DNA from: Treponema sp.
GTDB taxonomy: Bacteria; Spirochaetota; Spirochaetia; Treponematales; Treponemataceae
Direction of reading: 5' to 3'
Length of the DNA stretch: 64,000 nucleotides
NCBI GenBank assembly: GCA_017449285.1
Contig: JAFSJX010000010.1
Span: 124,001-188,000 of the forward strand
Both the position numbers and the translations under genes were made by a program. Every line of letters starts with the position of its first letter. Position 1 is the first letter of the stretch. This document shows, one piece after another, positions 18,492 to 27,220 of the stretch. Under the pieces are notes generated by a model. The model saw only the letters and a program-made list of their open reading frames with translations. It was not told where the DNA came from and searched no databases.

Positions 18492-19313
18492 TTAGTAAGC
18501 AATGGTTACAGACGGTGTGTAGATAGTATTTGACGTTTCAAAATCAAATGTTATCACACCTGCTTTACCTGTGTAAGTAAAGCTCTTTGTCTGCTTGCCA
18601 TCTGTGCCACCTTCGGGAAGCGCGAAGTTTCCGTCAACTTCAGCAGGGTCAAATGATCCCGCTTCCGCACTTGCCTTAATCTTGCTTCCTGTTGCTGAAT
18701 ACTTTGAGCCAGTGAAGGTTATTGTCGCATTACCTTTTACCAAAAGCTGCAATTTGTCGCCATTTTTGATACACCAACCGTAACCAGTATTTTCGTGGCT
18801 GTTCTTGCCAGACATTTCAAAGCCGTTATCAGCAAGCGTATAAGCCGCAAGCGGAGCAAAACCATCGTTAGTCCAGTCGTATGTACCCGCTGCAACATAA
18901 TGGAGATAGGTAACCGTTACAGACGGCGTATAGATGGTATTAGAAGTCTCAAAGTCAAACGTTACTACGCCAGCCTCACCAGTGTAAGTAAAGCTCTTTG
19001 TCTGCTTGCCATCTGTGCCACCTTCGGGAAGCGCGAAGTTTCCGTCAAGTTCTGCAGGGTCAAATGTTCCCTTTTCTGCGCTTGCCTTAATCTTGCTTCC
19101 TGTCGCTGAATACTTTGAGCCAGTAAAGGTAATTATCGCATCACCAGAAAGCCGCAACTGAAGTTTGTCGCCGTTCTTGATACACCAACCGTAACCAGTA
19201 TTCTCGTGGCTGTTCTTGCCAGACATCAAGAAACCGTTCACGTCAAGCGTATAAGCCGCAAGCGGAGCAAAACCATCGTTAGTCCAGTCGTAGGTCGTAG
19301 CCTTTGCATAGAC
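18492..19313. repeat. 411-bp tandem duplication inside the pectinesterase gene
   Basis: The two C-terminal 137-residue modules are encoded by segments offset by 411 bp (about 18492-18902 and 18903-19313). Long runs are identical in DNA, and only about 15 residues differ over about 130 by eye. The size is a multiple of three, so copy-number change would keep the frame. Confidence 0.85.
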
Positions 19314-22300
19314 AACGCCACCGTTTACAACAATGCTCGGCAAATAGACCGTGTTGCTAGTCGCAAACTTGATGGTCAGTTTTGTCTTAGCACCTGTGTA
19401 CCTGAACTCGTATGTACCTGCGCACCCTTTGGTCGTATCACAAGCAAGGTCTGTAACGACCGCTGTTCCTGCCGCATCGGTAACAGTAATGGTTGAGCCA
19501 GCCTGAGTATATTCACAGCCTCCCAAAATCACCGTACTTGCACCGCTTACAGGAATAGTAATCGTATCGTTATTCTTCATTGCCCAGCCGTGCTGACCGT
19601 CATTGAAATATGCGCTACCAGCAATCACATAAAGACCATAGTCACCTACTTTACCAGGAGCCTTGTTCAAAGCAATTGAATAAGTAGCGGCCGGTTCGCG
19701 TGTGTCGCTTACGTGTACGACATACGTTGCTTCTTCGCCAGTCTCTTCAAGAGCCTTAATCGTTGCCTCGCCAGTTCCAACCGCAGTAACAGCACCAGTT
19801 GCGCTGTCAACCTTTGCAACACCTTCGTTATCAGATGAGTATGTCACCTGTGCCTTGTCCTTATCACCAGTAATAGTCAGATCATTTGTTCCGCTCAGAG
19901 TCGTGCTGTTCAAGTCGTAAGTAACGCTCTTCGTTTCATAACTCAGTTTAACCGTATATGTCGGAATCACATACTCTTCCACTGATACCATCGGACAATA
20001 GGTTGTGTCGCCGAACGTAAAGGTGATGATAGCAGCATCGGTCTTCTTGTACTTGAATGAATATGTGCCGGAACAATTCTGCACAGAGGCAACAGTCTCT
20101 GTCCAGTCAATAGCAGTACCGTCAGCCTTTTTCGCAGTCGCAACAACATCCGCAGGCTTCAGATAGTTACAGCCAGTCAGCGTAATCTTGCTAGAACCAG
20201 CCACAGGAATAGACAAAGTTCCGCCTTTGCCCCAATCCCAGCCGTGCTGCGCGTCATGCCACTTACCACCTGTCGTAGCAAATGTACCGTAGTCGCCCGG
20301 TTCTTCTGCCTTAATCTCAAACAGTTTGATAGTGAATTCTTTTGTCGGAGCAGCGGTATTCGTTACATACACAACGTAAGACTTTGAGCCAAGCATCAAG
20401 TTTTCTTCTGCCTTGATTTTTGTAGAACCAAGTCCCACTGCAGTAACCTTACCGTTTTCGTCAACAGTCGCTACCGTCGGGTTAGAACTGCTGTAGGTAA
20501 TCTTTGCAGTAGCAGCGTCTTTTCCGCTTGCCGTAACGGTCTTTGTAATGGTTGCCGGAGCCGTCTCTGTAGCGTCTTTCATGTCAAGAGTCACTGCTGC
20601 CGCATCGAAGTCGCTCAAAGTAACTTCATAATTCGGTGCTTCAATCGTGTCATCGTAGCGGACAACAACGGCAGTCAGATATGACGTACCCTTGGTACAC
20701 TTGATGACAATGTCAGTCGCACCGCTCCAGTTGGTCACCGTCGTCGTATCAACAACGCCTGTTGAGCCAGCAGATTCGGTCGCCGCAAAGTCAATCGGGT
20801 TCTGATTACCAGCCTGAATTGTACCATTAGCCGCATAGTAATATTTAACGTCGATGTAACAGTTTCCGCTTACACCGAAGGTCATCTCTGCACCCTCAAA
20901 ACACTGAGCGTGAGCCTTTCCTTCGTTCTTTATCTTGTCATTCGGCTTATAGGTTACAGTCTTACCAGTTACCGCATTAGACAGCGAGCCTTCTTTTGTA
21001 AAGTCGAACACGCCAAAGTCAAACAGGATGTCAGCAGACACTACATCATCGTCATATACCTGTTTTGAAGTATCTTCATCAACAGTCCAGTTCTGTGCGG
21101 TAATCAAGTCATCGATTGCCCATGTTGCCGTTGTGTCAACAGTAAGCTTTCCGTCGTTGTACACGCGGTTCAGAATTGCACGACGACCACTGTATTCTTT
21201 GTTATAGAATCCATCAGTCAGAGCCGCACTACCCATTTCGGTGCGTTTTGCATCTGTCGTTGTAACAGCAGTGCCGTCAGCCCACTTGTTGCCATAGTCC
21301 TTCCAACCGATGATTGCGTCATCAATGTCATCAGGACATGACGCATTGTACCACAGAGCATCGCCCAGAGAACCGTTTCCTTCTTTTGTAAGAGTACAAT
21401 TGATAATTGCACCCTGAGTATAGCGTCCTGTCGGCCACGGAGTACGTCCAAAGTATGACGGAACGCCCAATTTAATATTAGAATTAAGGATGACCGTGCC
21501 CTTTCCTGCAGGTGTTGACTGTGAAGCACCAGGAGCAAGAATGTATGCGCTATTGTAGTCATCACCAAGCGTTTCAATCAGTGATTTTTCGACCAGCAAT
21601 GTAAGACCAGCAGATTCCTGCCAGATAAAGTCAACGTCACCAGCGATGTAACACTTGTAGAACCAGCCCTTACCAATCGTGCGGATGGTATCCTGATGGC
21701 TGTAGAAACCACAGTTATATGCGGCTACCGTGCCACCCTTTCCAGCGTCAAGACCGAATGCCTCAGCCTGAGTAGCATCCTTGAAGCCTGCGCGCATGAA
21801 TGTGTTGTTGAAGTAGATGTTCTCCAGAACGAGTTTGCCACCCTGCCAATCGAACAAACAACGTGTCTGCTCGGTGTTGTTTGCCGCACCCAGCGCGCCT
21901 GCGTTCGCAAAGGAGACCATAACATCTTTACCATAATCGGTAGTTGTCTGACCTTCAATTTCTACGTTTGCCTTTCCTGCGCCAGCGAAGAACAGCAATT
22001 CATAGTATGTACCTTTTGCAACTTCAATCTTATAGTCGCCAGCCTGATCACCGATTGCCAGCAAAGCCGCCTGAATGCTGCGATAGTCAGCATTCTTTGA
22101 AGCATCTTTGTCTACAGTAATCGTTGTCTTTGTTATGTCGGGGTCAGCCTTTGTCTTGAATGCCCATGCCTTCTCTGCATCAGCAGACAGTGAAAGACCT
22201 TTGAATTCAACGCCACCAATCTTCGGAACTCCGCCCGCTTCCGTAGTAATCGTACCTTCAGGGAAAGCAACAAAGTATTCGGTTTCAGCAGCCAAAGCAC

Positions 22301-23723
22301 CGTTGTGCGGGGTGACGTACACAGTCTTGTCCTCAACACGTACCAACTGACCAAGCACGTTCAGCACTTTGCCAGACCATACGGTCTGAGTTTCGTTAGA
22401 GAAGTTAATCTGGTCTGCAAGAGTTCCATCGGCTTTCTTATAGATTCTGATGAAGCCATCTTTATTAACAGCAACTTTCTCGTCAAACGTCAGGCTCAGT
22501 TCACCGTTGGTGTAAGCATCCGTTGAACCAGCGGCAGGATATGCGACCGCAGCGGTCAAATCTACAGTATTCGTTGACGGATAATCAACAGCGGCAATCG
22601 TAATTGTCTTTGTGAGAGTCGGGTCGCTTGCGTTAACGAACGTAATGGTAACAGTACCAGCCTTCAAAGAAGTAATTGTAGCCTTGCCACCATTTGTACC
22701 AGATTCAGTGACAGTAATGACAGACGGATCAGAAGATGTTGCCGTCCAGCCAGCGGGGTCTTCCGCAGTAGTGCTTGTCTTTGTAGATGTGACGGTAACT
22801 TCTGTCGTTCCGCTAGGCTGTATATAGATAGTCTTATCGGGATCAACAGAAAGTGTTGCGGCGTGAACCTTTACAACTTCTGCGCCAGTCTTGCTCAAAT
22901 CGAACATGACTTTTTTGTTGGTATCATCAAAGACTTTCAGCTCATGCACGTTTGCCTTAACACGTGAAATTGCCAAAGCAGCATAGACCGGTCCAGTACC
23001 AACGCCGCCCTCAGAAACGACTTTATTAGCGTCAAGGACACCACCGCCTTTCTTCGTGCCGTTAGACCATGCCCAGAAAATCTTGTCACCCTTGCGGCAG
23101 ACAGTCAGTTCAACAGTTGCAGTGCTACCCGGGTTGATATCATCGTCAAGGTTGACAACTTTTTCATCTCCTTTAGAATTGTCCACATTATCCGCAGCAG
23201 ATGACCACAGGAATTTCGTACCTTTTCCCCATGAAGCATACGCAAAAGCATCTGATGTTGCAACACCAGTGTTCAGACCAACAGCGATACCGTTGTTGTC
23301 TCCAGAAGAAGCAACAGTGTTGTCCTTTGCGTCCACCTTCGCATAGATGGTAAAGTCACCGGCCAACTTGGTCGGATAGTACACAAACATGACCTTGTTG
23401 TTTCCGTTGCCCATGCCAGGCTTAAATCGGTTCGATGTCTGTGTATAGCCTTCTGCAATAACAAACTTGTTTTCTGCAACCTCTGGGGCGACATCAACTA
23501 CCGCCTCAGACTGTTTCGCATAATACATTTTGTTTGCATCAGCGGCAACCTGCGTATAGGTAGCAAAGTCATACTCCGGCATCTTGTCTTCAATCCCGGA
23601 GTTGTTAGTTCCACCGGTATCGCTGCCATCGTCATCATCACTGCTACACGCGGTCATTCCGCCGAGCAACAACAATACAGCCGCAAGTGACCACAGCCAC
23701 TTGAGCTTGCCCAATTTTTTCAT
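18492..23723 (-). CDS. Giant multidomain secreted pectinesterase lipoprotein
   Basis: A 1743-residue lipoprotein: signal peptide LWSLAAVLLLLGGMTAC with lipobox cysteine about residue 26 and an Asp/Gly/Ser-rich tether. A jelly-roll-like region (about 50-275) is followed by a Big2-type Ig fold (about 285-380) and an SbsA/Big5-like domain (about 390-525). The pectinesterase domain (about 530-885) keeps the demethylation catalytic residues in YSHQDTI (Gln/Asp), GDVDFIW (Asp) and FGRTPW (Arg/Trp). Five related beta modules with HGW and DYG-type motifs follow (about 895, 1125, 1345, 1475 and 1610 onward), two preceded by Big2 domains; I infer carbohydrate binding. The last two are a tandem duplication of 411 bp. 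A strong Shine-Dalgarno (AAAGGAGG) precedes ATG. The divergent LacI-sensor/AraC gene is the likely regulator. Confidence 0.9.
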   Translation of the reverse strand: MKKLGKLKWLWSLAAVLLLLGGMTACSSDDDDGSDTGGTNNSGIEDKMPEYDFATYTQVAADANKMYYAKQSEAVVDVAPEVAENKFVIAEGYTQTSNRFKPGMGNGNNKVMFVYYPTKLAGDFTIYAKVDAKDNTVASSGDNNGIAVGLNTGVATSDAFAYASWGKGTKFLWSSAADNVDNSKGDEKVVNLDDDINPGSTATVELTVCRKGDKIFWAWSNGTKKGGGVLDANKVVSEGGVGTGPVYAALAISRVKANVHELKVFDDTNKKVMFDLSKTGAEVVKVHAATLSVDPDKTIYIQPSGTTEVTVTSTKTSTTAEDPAGWTATSSDPSVITVTESGTNGGKATITSLKAGTVTITFVNASDPTLTKTITIAAVDYPSTNTVDLTAAVAYPAAGSTDAYTNGELSLTFDEKVAVNKDGFIRIYKKADGTLADQINFSNETQTVWSGKVLNVLGQLVRVEDKTVYVTPHNGALAAETEYFVAFPEGTITTEAGGVPKIGGVEFKGLSLSADAEKAWAFKTKADPDITKTTITVDKDASKNADYRSIQAALLAIGDQAGDYKIEVAKGTYYELLFFAGAGKANVEIEGQTTTDYGKDVMVSFANAGALGAANNTEQTRCLFDWQGGKLVLENIYFNNTFMRAGFKDATQAEAFGLDAGKGGTVAAYNCGFYSHQDTIRTIGKGWFYKCYIAGDVDFIWQESAGLTLLVEKSLIETLGDDYNSAYILAPGASQSTPAGKGTVILNSNIKLGVPSYFGRTPWPTGRYTQGAIINCTLTKEGNGSLGDALWYNASCPDDIDDAIIGWKDYGNKWADGTAVTTTDAKRTEMGSAALTDGFYNKEYSGRRAILNRVYNDGKLTVDTTATWAIDDLITAQNWTVDEDTSKQVYDDDVVSADILFDFGVFDFTKEGSLSNAVTGKTVTYKPNDKIKNEGKAHAQCFEGAEMTFGVSGNCYIDVKYYYAANGTIQAGNQNPIDFAATESAGSTGVVDTTTVTNWSGATDIVIKCTKGTSYLTAVVVRYDDTIEAPNYEVTLSDFDAAAVTLDMKDATETAPATITKTVTASGKDAATAKITYSSSNPTVATVDENGKVTAVGLGSTKIKAEENLMLGSKSYVVYVTNTAAPTKEFTIKLFEIKAEEPGDYGTFATTGGKWHDAQHGWDWGKGGTLSIPVAGSSKITLTGCNYLKPADVVATAKKADGTAIDWTETVASVQNCSGTYSFKYKKTDAAIITFTFGDTTYCPMVSVEEYVIPTYTVKLSYETKSVTYDLNSTTLSGTNDLTITGDKDKAQVTYSSDNEGVAKVDSATGAVTAVGTGEATIKALEETGEEATYVVHVSDTREPAATYSIALNKAPGKVGDYGLYVIAGSAYFNDGQHGWAMKNNDTITIPVSGASTVILGGCEYTQAGSTITVTDAAGTAVVTDLACDTTKGCAGTYEFRYTGAKTKLTIKFATSNTVYLPSIVVNGGVVYAKATTYDWTNDGFAPLAAYTLDVNGFLMSGKNSHENTGYGWCIKNGDKLQLRLSGDAIITFTGSKYSATGSKIKASAEKGTFDPAELDGNFALPEGGTDGKQTKSFTYTGEAGVVTFDFETSNTIYTPSVTVTYLHYVAAGTYDWTNDGFAPLAAYTLADNGFEMSGKNSHENTGYGWCIKNGDKLQLLVKGNATITFTGSKYSATGSKIKASAEAGSFDPAEVDGNFALPEGGTDGKQTKSFTYTGKAGVITFDFETSNTIYTPSVTIAY

Positions 23724-23922
23724 AAAGTCCTCCTTTAAGAAACCTTTACATTTTTATATGGGATAATAATACCCCAATAAAATTATAAGTTCATAATGCA
23801 ATATCAGTCCATAAGCAATCTGACTTTTTTTCATATAAAATAACGCTTTTTTATATAATTTTACAGATTTTTCTCACTAACAGCAAAATTTTATATTCCT
23901 TTTCTGCTCATTTTGTGATAAG

Positions 23923-26109
23923 ATGGAAATGATGAACGTGGGCGGCGCAAAAAGGCATCAGTTTCTCAAAAACCGAGCGAATCCGCTTACGTTTGGGTTT
24001 GCGGCGGCGGCGGATTTCAGTTCGTTTATCGGGCAGGAATATGTTGCGGGCATCATGCAGGCGACGCAGGACTACGGCATTCATTTTATCAACATGGCGG
24101 ACGCGGTGAGGCATGATTTGCTTTCGGACGTGCATTTTTTGCCGCAGTTCAAGGAAAAGACGAAATTTATGCGCGCGCCGCTGCTGGACGGTCTGATTAC
24201 GTGGGCTTCGTCTCTCAGCGAATACATGAACGCAGAGGAAATCCAGTCGCTGTTCGCCTCGCTTGCACCACTCCCAATGGTCGATATTGGCTACATTGAC
24301 ATTCAGGGCGTTCCGAACATCCGCATCGACAACAATCAGTCCATGGAACTTATCGTCAGGCATCTGGTTTATGAGCATGGCTTTTCAAACATCGCCTTTA
24401 TCGGAACACGGTTCTCCCAGCCCCACGCAAAGCGGCTTGAATTCTTCAAAAAGCAGATGACCCGTCTGGAGCTTCCGTGTGATGCCATCTACCTTGCGGA
24501 TTCGTTGGAAACGAACGACATTTCCGCTCAGGTGGAAAAAATGCTCAGCCAAAACGAGAAAATTCAGGCGGTCGTCACTTCAAGCGACATCATCGCCGGT
24601 CATGTGATTGAGGCTTTGGAAAAAAATGGGATTTCCGTTCCCAATGACGTTGCGGTGACGGGATTCAACAATCAGTTGGTAGGAATTACGGCTTCCGTTC
24701 CGATTACAACGATTGACCTTGCCTATTTTGACCGGGGATATGAGGCGGTGGAACTGCTGATTGACCGAATTACGCAGATAGCGGAGACGCAGGAAAACAG
24801 GCTGGTCAAAACATCGCTCATCATCCGGCAAAGTTGCGGCTGCTTTGAGGATGCGGTGATTAACGCGATGCAGGACGAGATTCCTCTTCCAGTGGCGGAG
24901 AAACAGACTCCTGCTGAGGACGCGGACGAATCTGCAATCAGACGGTATGTGCAGGACGTTGCGGAACACATTTTTCCCGATGAGCCAAAAGAATTCCACC
25001 GTACTTTGGGGGATGCGGTTCTGCACGACCTTTGGCAGACGAACGACAGCGCAAAAGCAAAGGAAATTCTGGCTCTGTTCCGTACTTTGGTCAGGCGGCG
25101 GGAAATCATACAGCATCACCGCCAGCATTACGAGGAACAGATTTCGGCATTCCGGCGGAGCATGATTCCTCTGGTGCGGCATCATTCTGAACGGCGCGAA
25201 CGGCTTGAAAATATCTGCAACGCGCTCCGAGTGCTTCACACGCTTTCACTCCGATACAAAATGGTCGCCCTGCACGACAATGCGCAAAACAACATGACCA
25301 ATTTCGCGCTGAATCTTGCGGGCATTAAAACAGTCCGCCAACTGGAAAACGTGCTGCGCTTCAAACTGTCGGAACTGGGCATTCCAGGAATCATCGTCGC
25401 GCTCAGCCCGTACCTTACCGAGCAACTAAGCCCTGCTGAAGTGCAGATTGTCATTCCCGATTTACCCGATGATATGGTGAAAATGCTTCCATATAAAGTA
25501 CGCGAACCTCAACTGCTCCCAAAAATACTGTTCCCACGGGGAAAGCGTTTTTCCGCCACGCTGGAACTTTTGTTTCACAACGGCACGTACATCGGCTACG
25601 CATATCTTTTTACAGGAAACCAAAACCTTGCCATCTACGGAAACATAAAGGAACTGCTCAGCCAGACGCTGTACAAACTCTATGTGCAGGAAGGGAAAAC
25701 GAAGCCGCACGCGCTTGTCATCACCGACCGCACCCGCCTTGCAGAAAGCATTCCGATTCCGTTGCAAACCGAACCGACAAAGCCAGGAAAACTACAGGCG
25801 CAGGACATCATCGACTATCTGATTGACCACCTTGACGAGATGTGCGACTTGGAAAAAATGGCGGCTTCCCTGCAAATGAGCAAAAGTCACCTGACCCGCC
25901 GCGTAAAGGCACTGACTGGCTACAGCGTACAGGTTTTGCACGAACTGCTTAAAATTGAGCAGGCAAAAGACTTAATAAAAAGCGGCAAACTCCGTATGAA
26001 CGACATCGCCGCCCGACTTGGATACACAAACCCGAACTATTTTTCCAACGTCTTCAAAAAAGTGACCGGTCTTTCCCCCGTCGCATGGGCATCCCGCAAC
26101 CGAAGATAA
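23923..26109 (+). CDS. LacI-type sensor / AraC-HTH hybrid transcription regulator
   Basis: A 728-residue regulator. Residues about 20-300 form a periplasmic-binding-protein-like sugar sensor as in LacI/GalR repressors (GFAAAADFS, DGLITWASS, IAFIGTRFSQPHAKRL, NDVAVTGFNNQLVGI). There is no LacI helix-turn-helix at the N-terminus. A middle region of about 300 residues has no clear domain. The last 100 residues form an AraC double HTH (MAASLQMSKSHLTRRVKALTG, then IAARLGYTNPNYFSNVFKK). It probably binds a sugar ligand and activates the divergent pectinesterase gene 200 bp away (inference). No convincing Shine-Dalgarno is seen; ATG 23932 is an alternative start. Confidence 0.9.
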   Translation: MEMMNVGGAKRHQFLKNRANPLTFGFAAAADFSSFIGQEYVAGIMQATQDYGIHFINMADAVRHDLLSDVHFLPQFKEKTKFMRAPLLDGLITWASSLSEYMNAEEIQSLFASLAPLPMVDIGYIDIQGVPNIRIDNNQSMELIVRHLVYEHGFSNIAFIGTRFSQPHAKRLEFFKKQMTRLELPCDAIYLADSLETNDISAQVEKMLSQNEKIQAVVTSSDIIAGHVIEALEKNGISVPNDVAVTGFNNQLVGITASVPITTIDLAYFDRGYEAVELLIDRITQIAETQENRLVKTSLIIRQSCGCFEDAVINAMQDEIPLPVAEKQTPAEDADESAIRRYVQDVAEHIFPDEPKEFHRTLGDAVLHDLWQTNDSAKAKEILALFRTLVRRREIIQHHRQHYEEQISAFRRSMIPLVRHHSERRERLENICNALRVLHTLSLRYKMVALHDNAQNNMTNFALNLAGIKTVRQLENVLRFKLSELGIPGIIVALSPYLTEQLSPAEVQIVIPDLPDDMVKMLPYKVREPQLLPKILFPRGKRFSATLELLFHNGTYIGYAYLFTGNQNLAIYGNIKELLSQTLYKLYVQEGKTKPHALVITDRTRLAESIPIPLQTEPTKPGKLQAQDIIDYLIDHLDEMCDLEKMAASLQMSKSHLTRRVKALTGYSVQVLHELLKIEQAKDLIKSGKLRMNDIAARLGYTNPNYFSNVFKKVTGLSPVAWASRNRR

Positions 26110-26183
26110 AATTCCTGTGGTTGCGCAAAAGTGCGGAATATGATAAGATAAAAAATCATCTCACATTTTTAAGGAAGGACGAT

Positions 26184-26609
26184 ATGGGAATCCGCGGAGA
26201 ACTGTACACGACTCAGGTTTTGTTGGACAACCGCTCTTATTTTTTTAACGTAAAGGAAAATCGCACAGGCGATGTATTCTTGCAGGTTGTGGAAAGCAAA
26301 AAAGGTGACGGCGCGGATTTTGACCGCCATCAAATTGCCGTGTTCGCAGAGGATATGCAGAAATTCCTTGCGGGCTTGGACGAATCCCTTAAATTCATAG
26401 AAAAAGACCGCAGGGCAAAGGCAAAAGCCCGGGCAGAGAAAAAAGCCGCAAAAGAAGCCAAATACGGCAAAGGCGCGGATTCAGACGACAAAAAACTGCG
26501 CTACCGCAAGCGGGGCGACAACGAGCGCAATCCGAATGACGGAATCAAACGCACCGGCAAAGTAATCCACATCGTCAGCAAGCGCGAAAAAACAGAGACC
26601 GAAGAGTAG
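26184..26609 (+). CDS. PUR-domain (DUF3276/BpuR-like) nucleic-acid-binding protein
   Basis: A 141-residue protein. The start at 26184 is set by AAGGAAGGA just upstream; a longer in-frame extension to 26085 overlaps the previous gene and lacks a ribosome site. Residues about 1-75 (RGELYTTQVLLDNRSYFFNV, then GDVFLQVVESKKGDGADFDR) match the PUR domain of DUF3276 proteins such as Borrelia BpuR, which binds DNA and RNA. The tail is extremely basic (about 80-141) and probably adds nonspecific nucleic-acid binding. It is likely a nucleoid or post-transcriptional regulator. A TATGATAAG sequence near 26140 may be its -10. It converges on rnhB. Confidence 0.85.
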   Translation: MGIRGELYTTQVLLDNRSYFFNVKENRTGDVFLQVVESKKGDGADFDRHQIAVFAEDMQKFLAGLDESLKFIEKDRRAKAKARAEKKAAKEAKYGKGADSDDKKLRYRKRGDNERNPNDGIKRTGKVIHIVSKREKTETEE

Positions 26610-26632
26610 ACCTCCGCTATGGGCAGAAAACT

Positions 26633-27220
26633 TTAATACGAAAAACTCAACCGCTGGATGGGGCTTGGACCGATTTCGTGGCAGATGCGACGGTGGTCGG
26701 CTGTGGGATAGCCTTTGTGCTTTGCGTATCCGTAGGCGGGAAACTGTTTGTCGTATTCGGTCATAATCCTGTCGCGGGCTACCTTGGCGATAATGCTTGC
26801 CGCCATTACAACGGGATACGTTCCGTCGGCCTTTGGCTCACAGCGACAGGCACAGGGAACGTCAGGGCATGACGTGCCATCAGTAATCGCATCAATCTGA
26901 ACTTCGGCGGGATTGATTTTCTGCGCGGCGCACCATTTTACAAAATCAATCATCATCTGGTCATAGGCAAGGCGCATGGCAAGCATACTCGCCTGGAGAA
27001 TATTGATTTTGTCGATGGTCTCATGGTCTACGATGCCCAGACCCCACAACGCTTTTTCCTTGATGACCGATTCTGCGGCAACGCGTTTTTTTTCGGAGAG
27101 TTTTTTCGAGTCATTCAGCAACTCAACGGGAAAATCGGCGGGAAGAATCACGCAGCCAGCGGTAACAGGACCCGCCAAAGGACCTCTGCCCGCCTCATCA
27201 AAACCACATTGCAGAATCAT
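26633..27220 (-). CDS. rnhB: Ribonuclease HII
   Basis: A 195-residue RNase HII, which removes ribonucleotides from DNA:RNA hybrids. The signature CGFDEAGRGPLAGPV (about residues 5-19) contains the first catalytic Asp-Glu, IDAITDG carries a further Asp, and SIIAKVARDRIM plus YGYAKHKGYPTADH are conserved. Length is normal. Its ATG overlaps the TGA of the upstream secreted-protein gene by one base (TGATG), so translation is coupled. Confidence 0.96.
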   Translation of the reverse strand: MILQCGFDEAGRGPLAGPVTAGCVILPADFPVELLNDSKKLSEKKRVAAESVIKEKALWGLGIVDHETIDKINILQASMLAMRLAYDQMMIDFVKWCAAQKINPAEVQIDAITDGTSCPDVPCACRCEPKADGTYPVVMAASIIAKVARDRIMTEYDKQFPAYGYAKHKGYPTADHRRICHEIGPSPIQRLSFSY

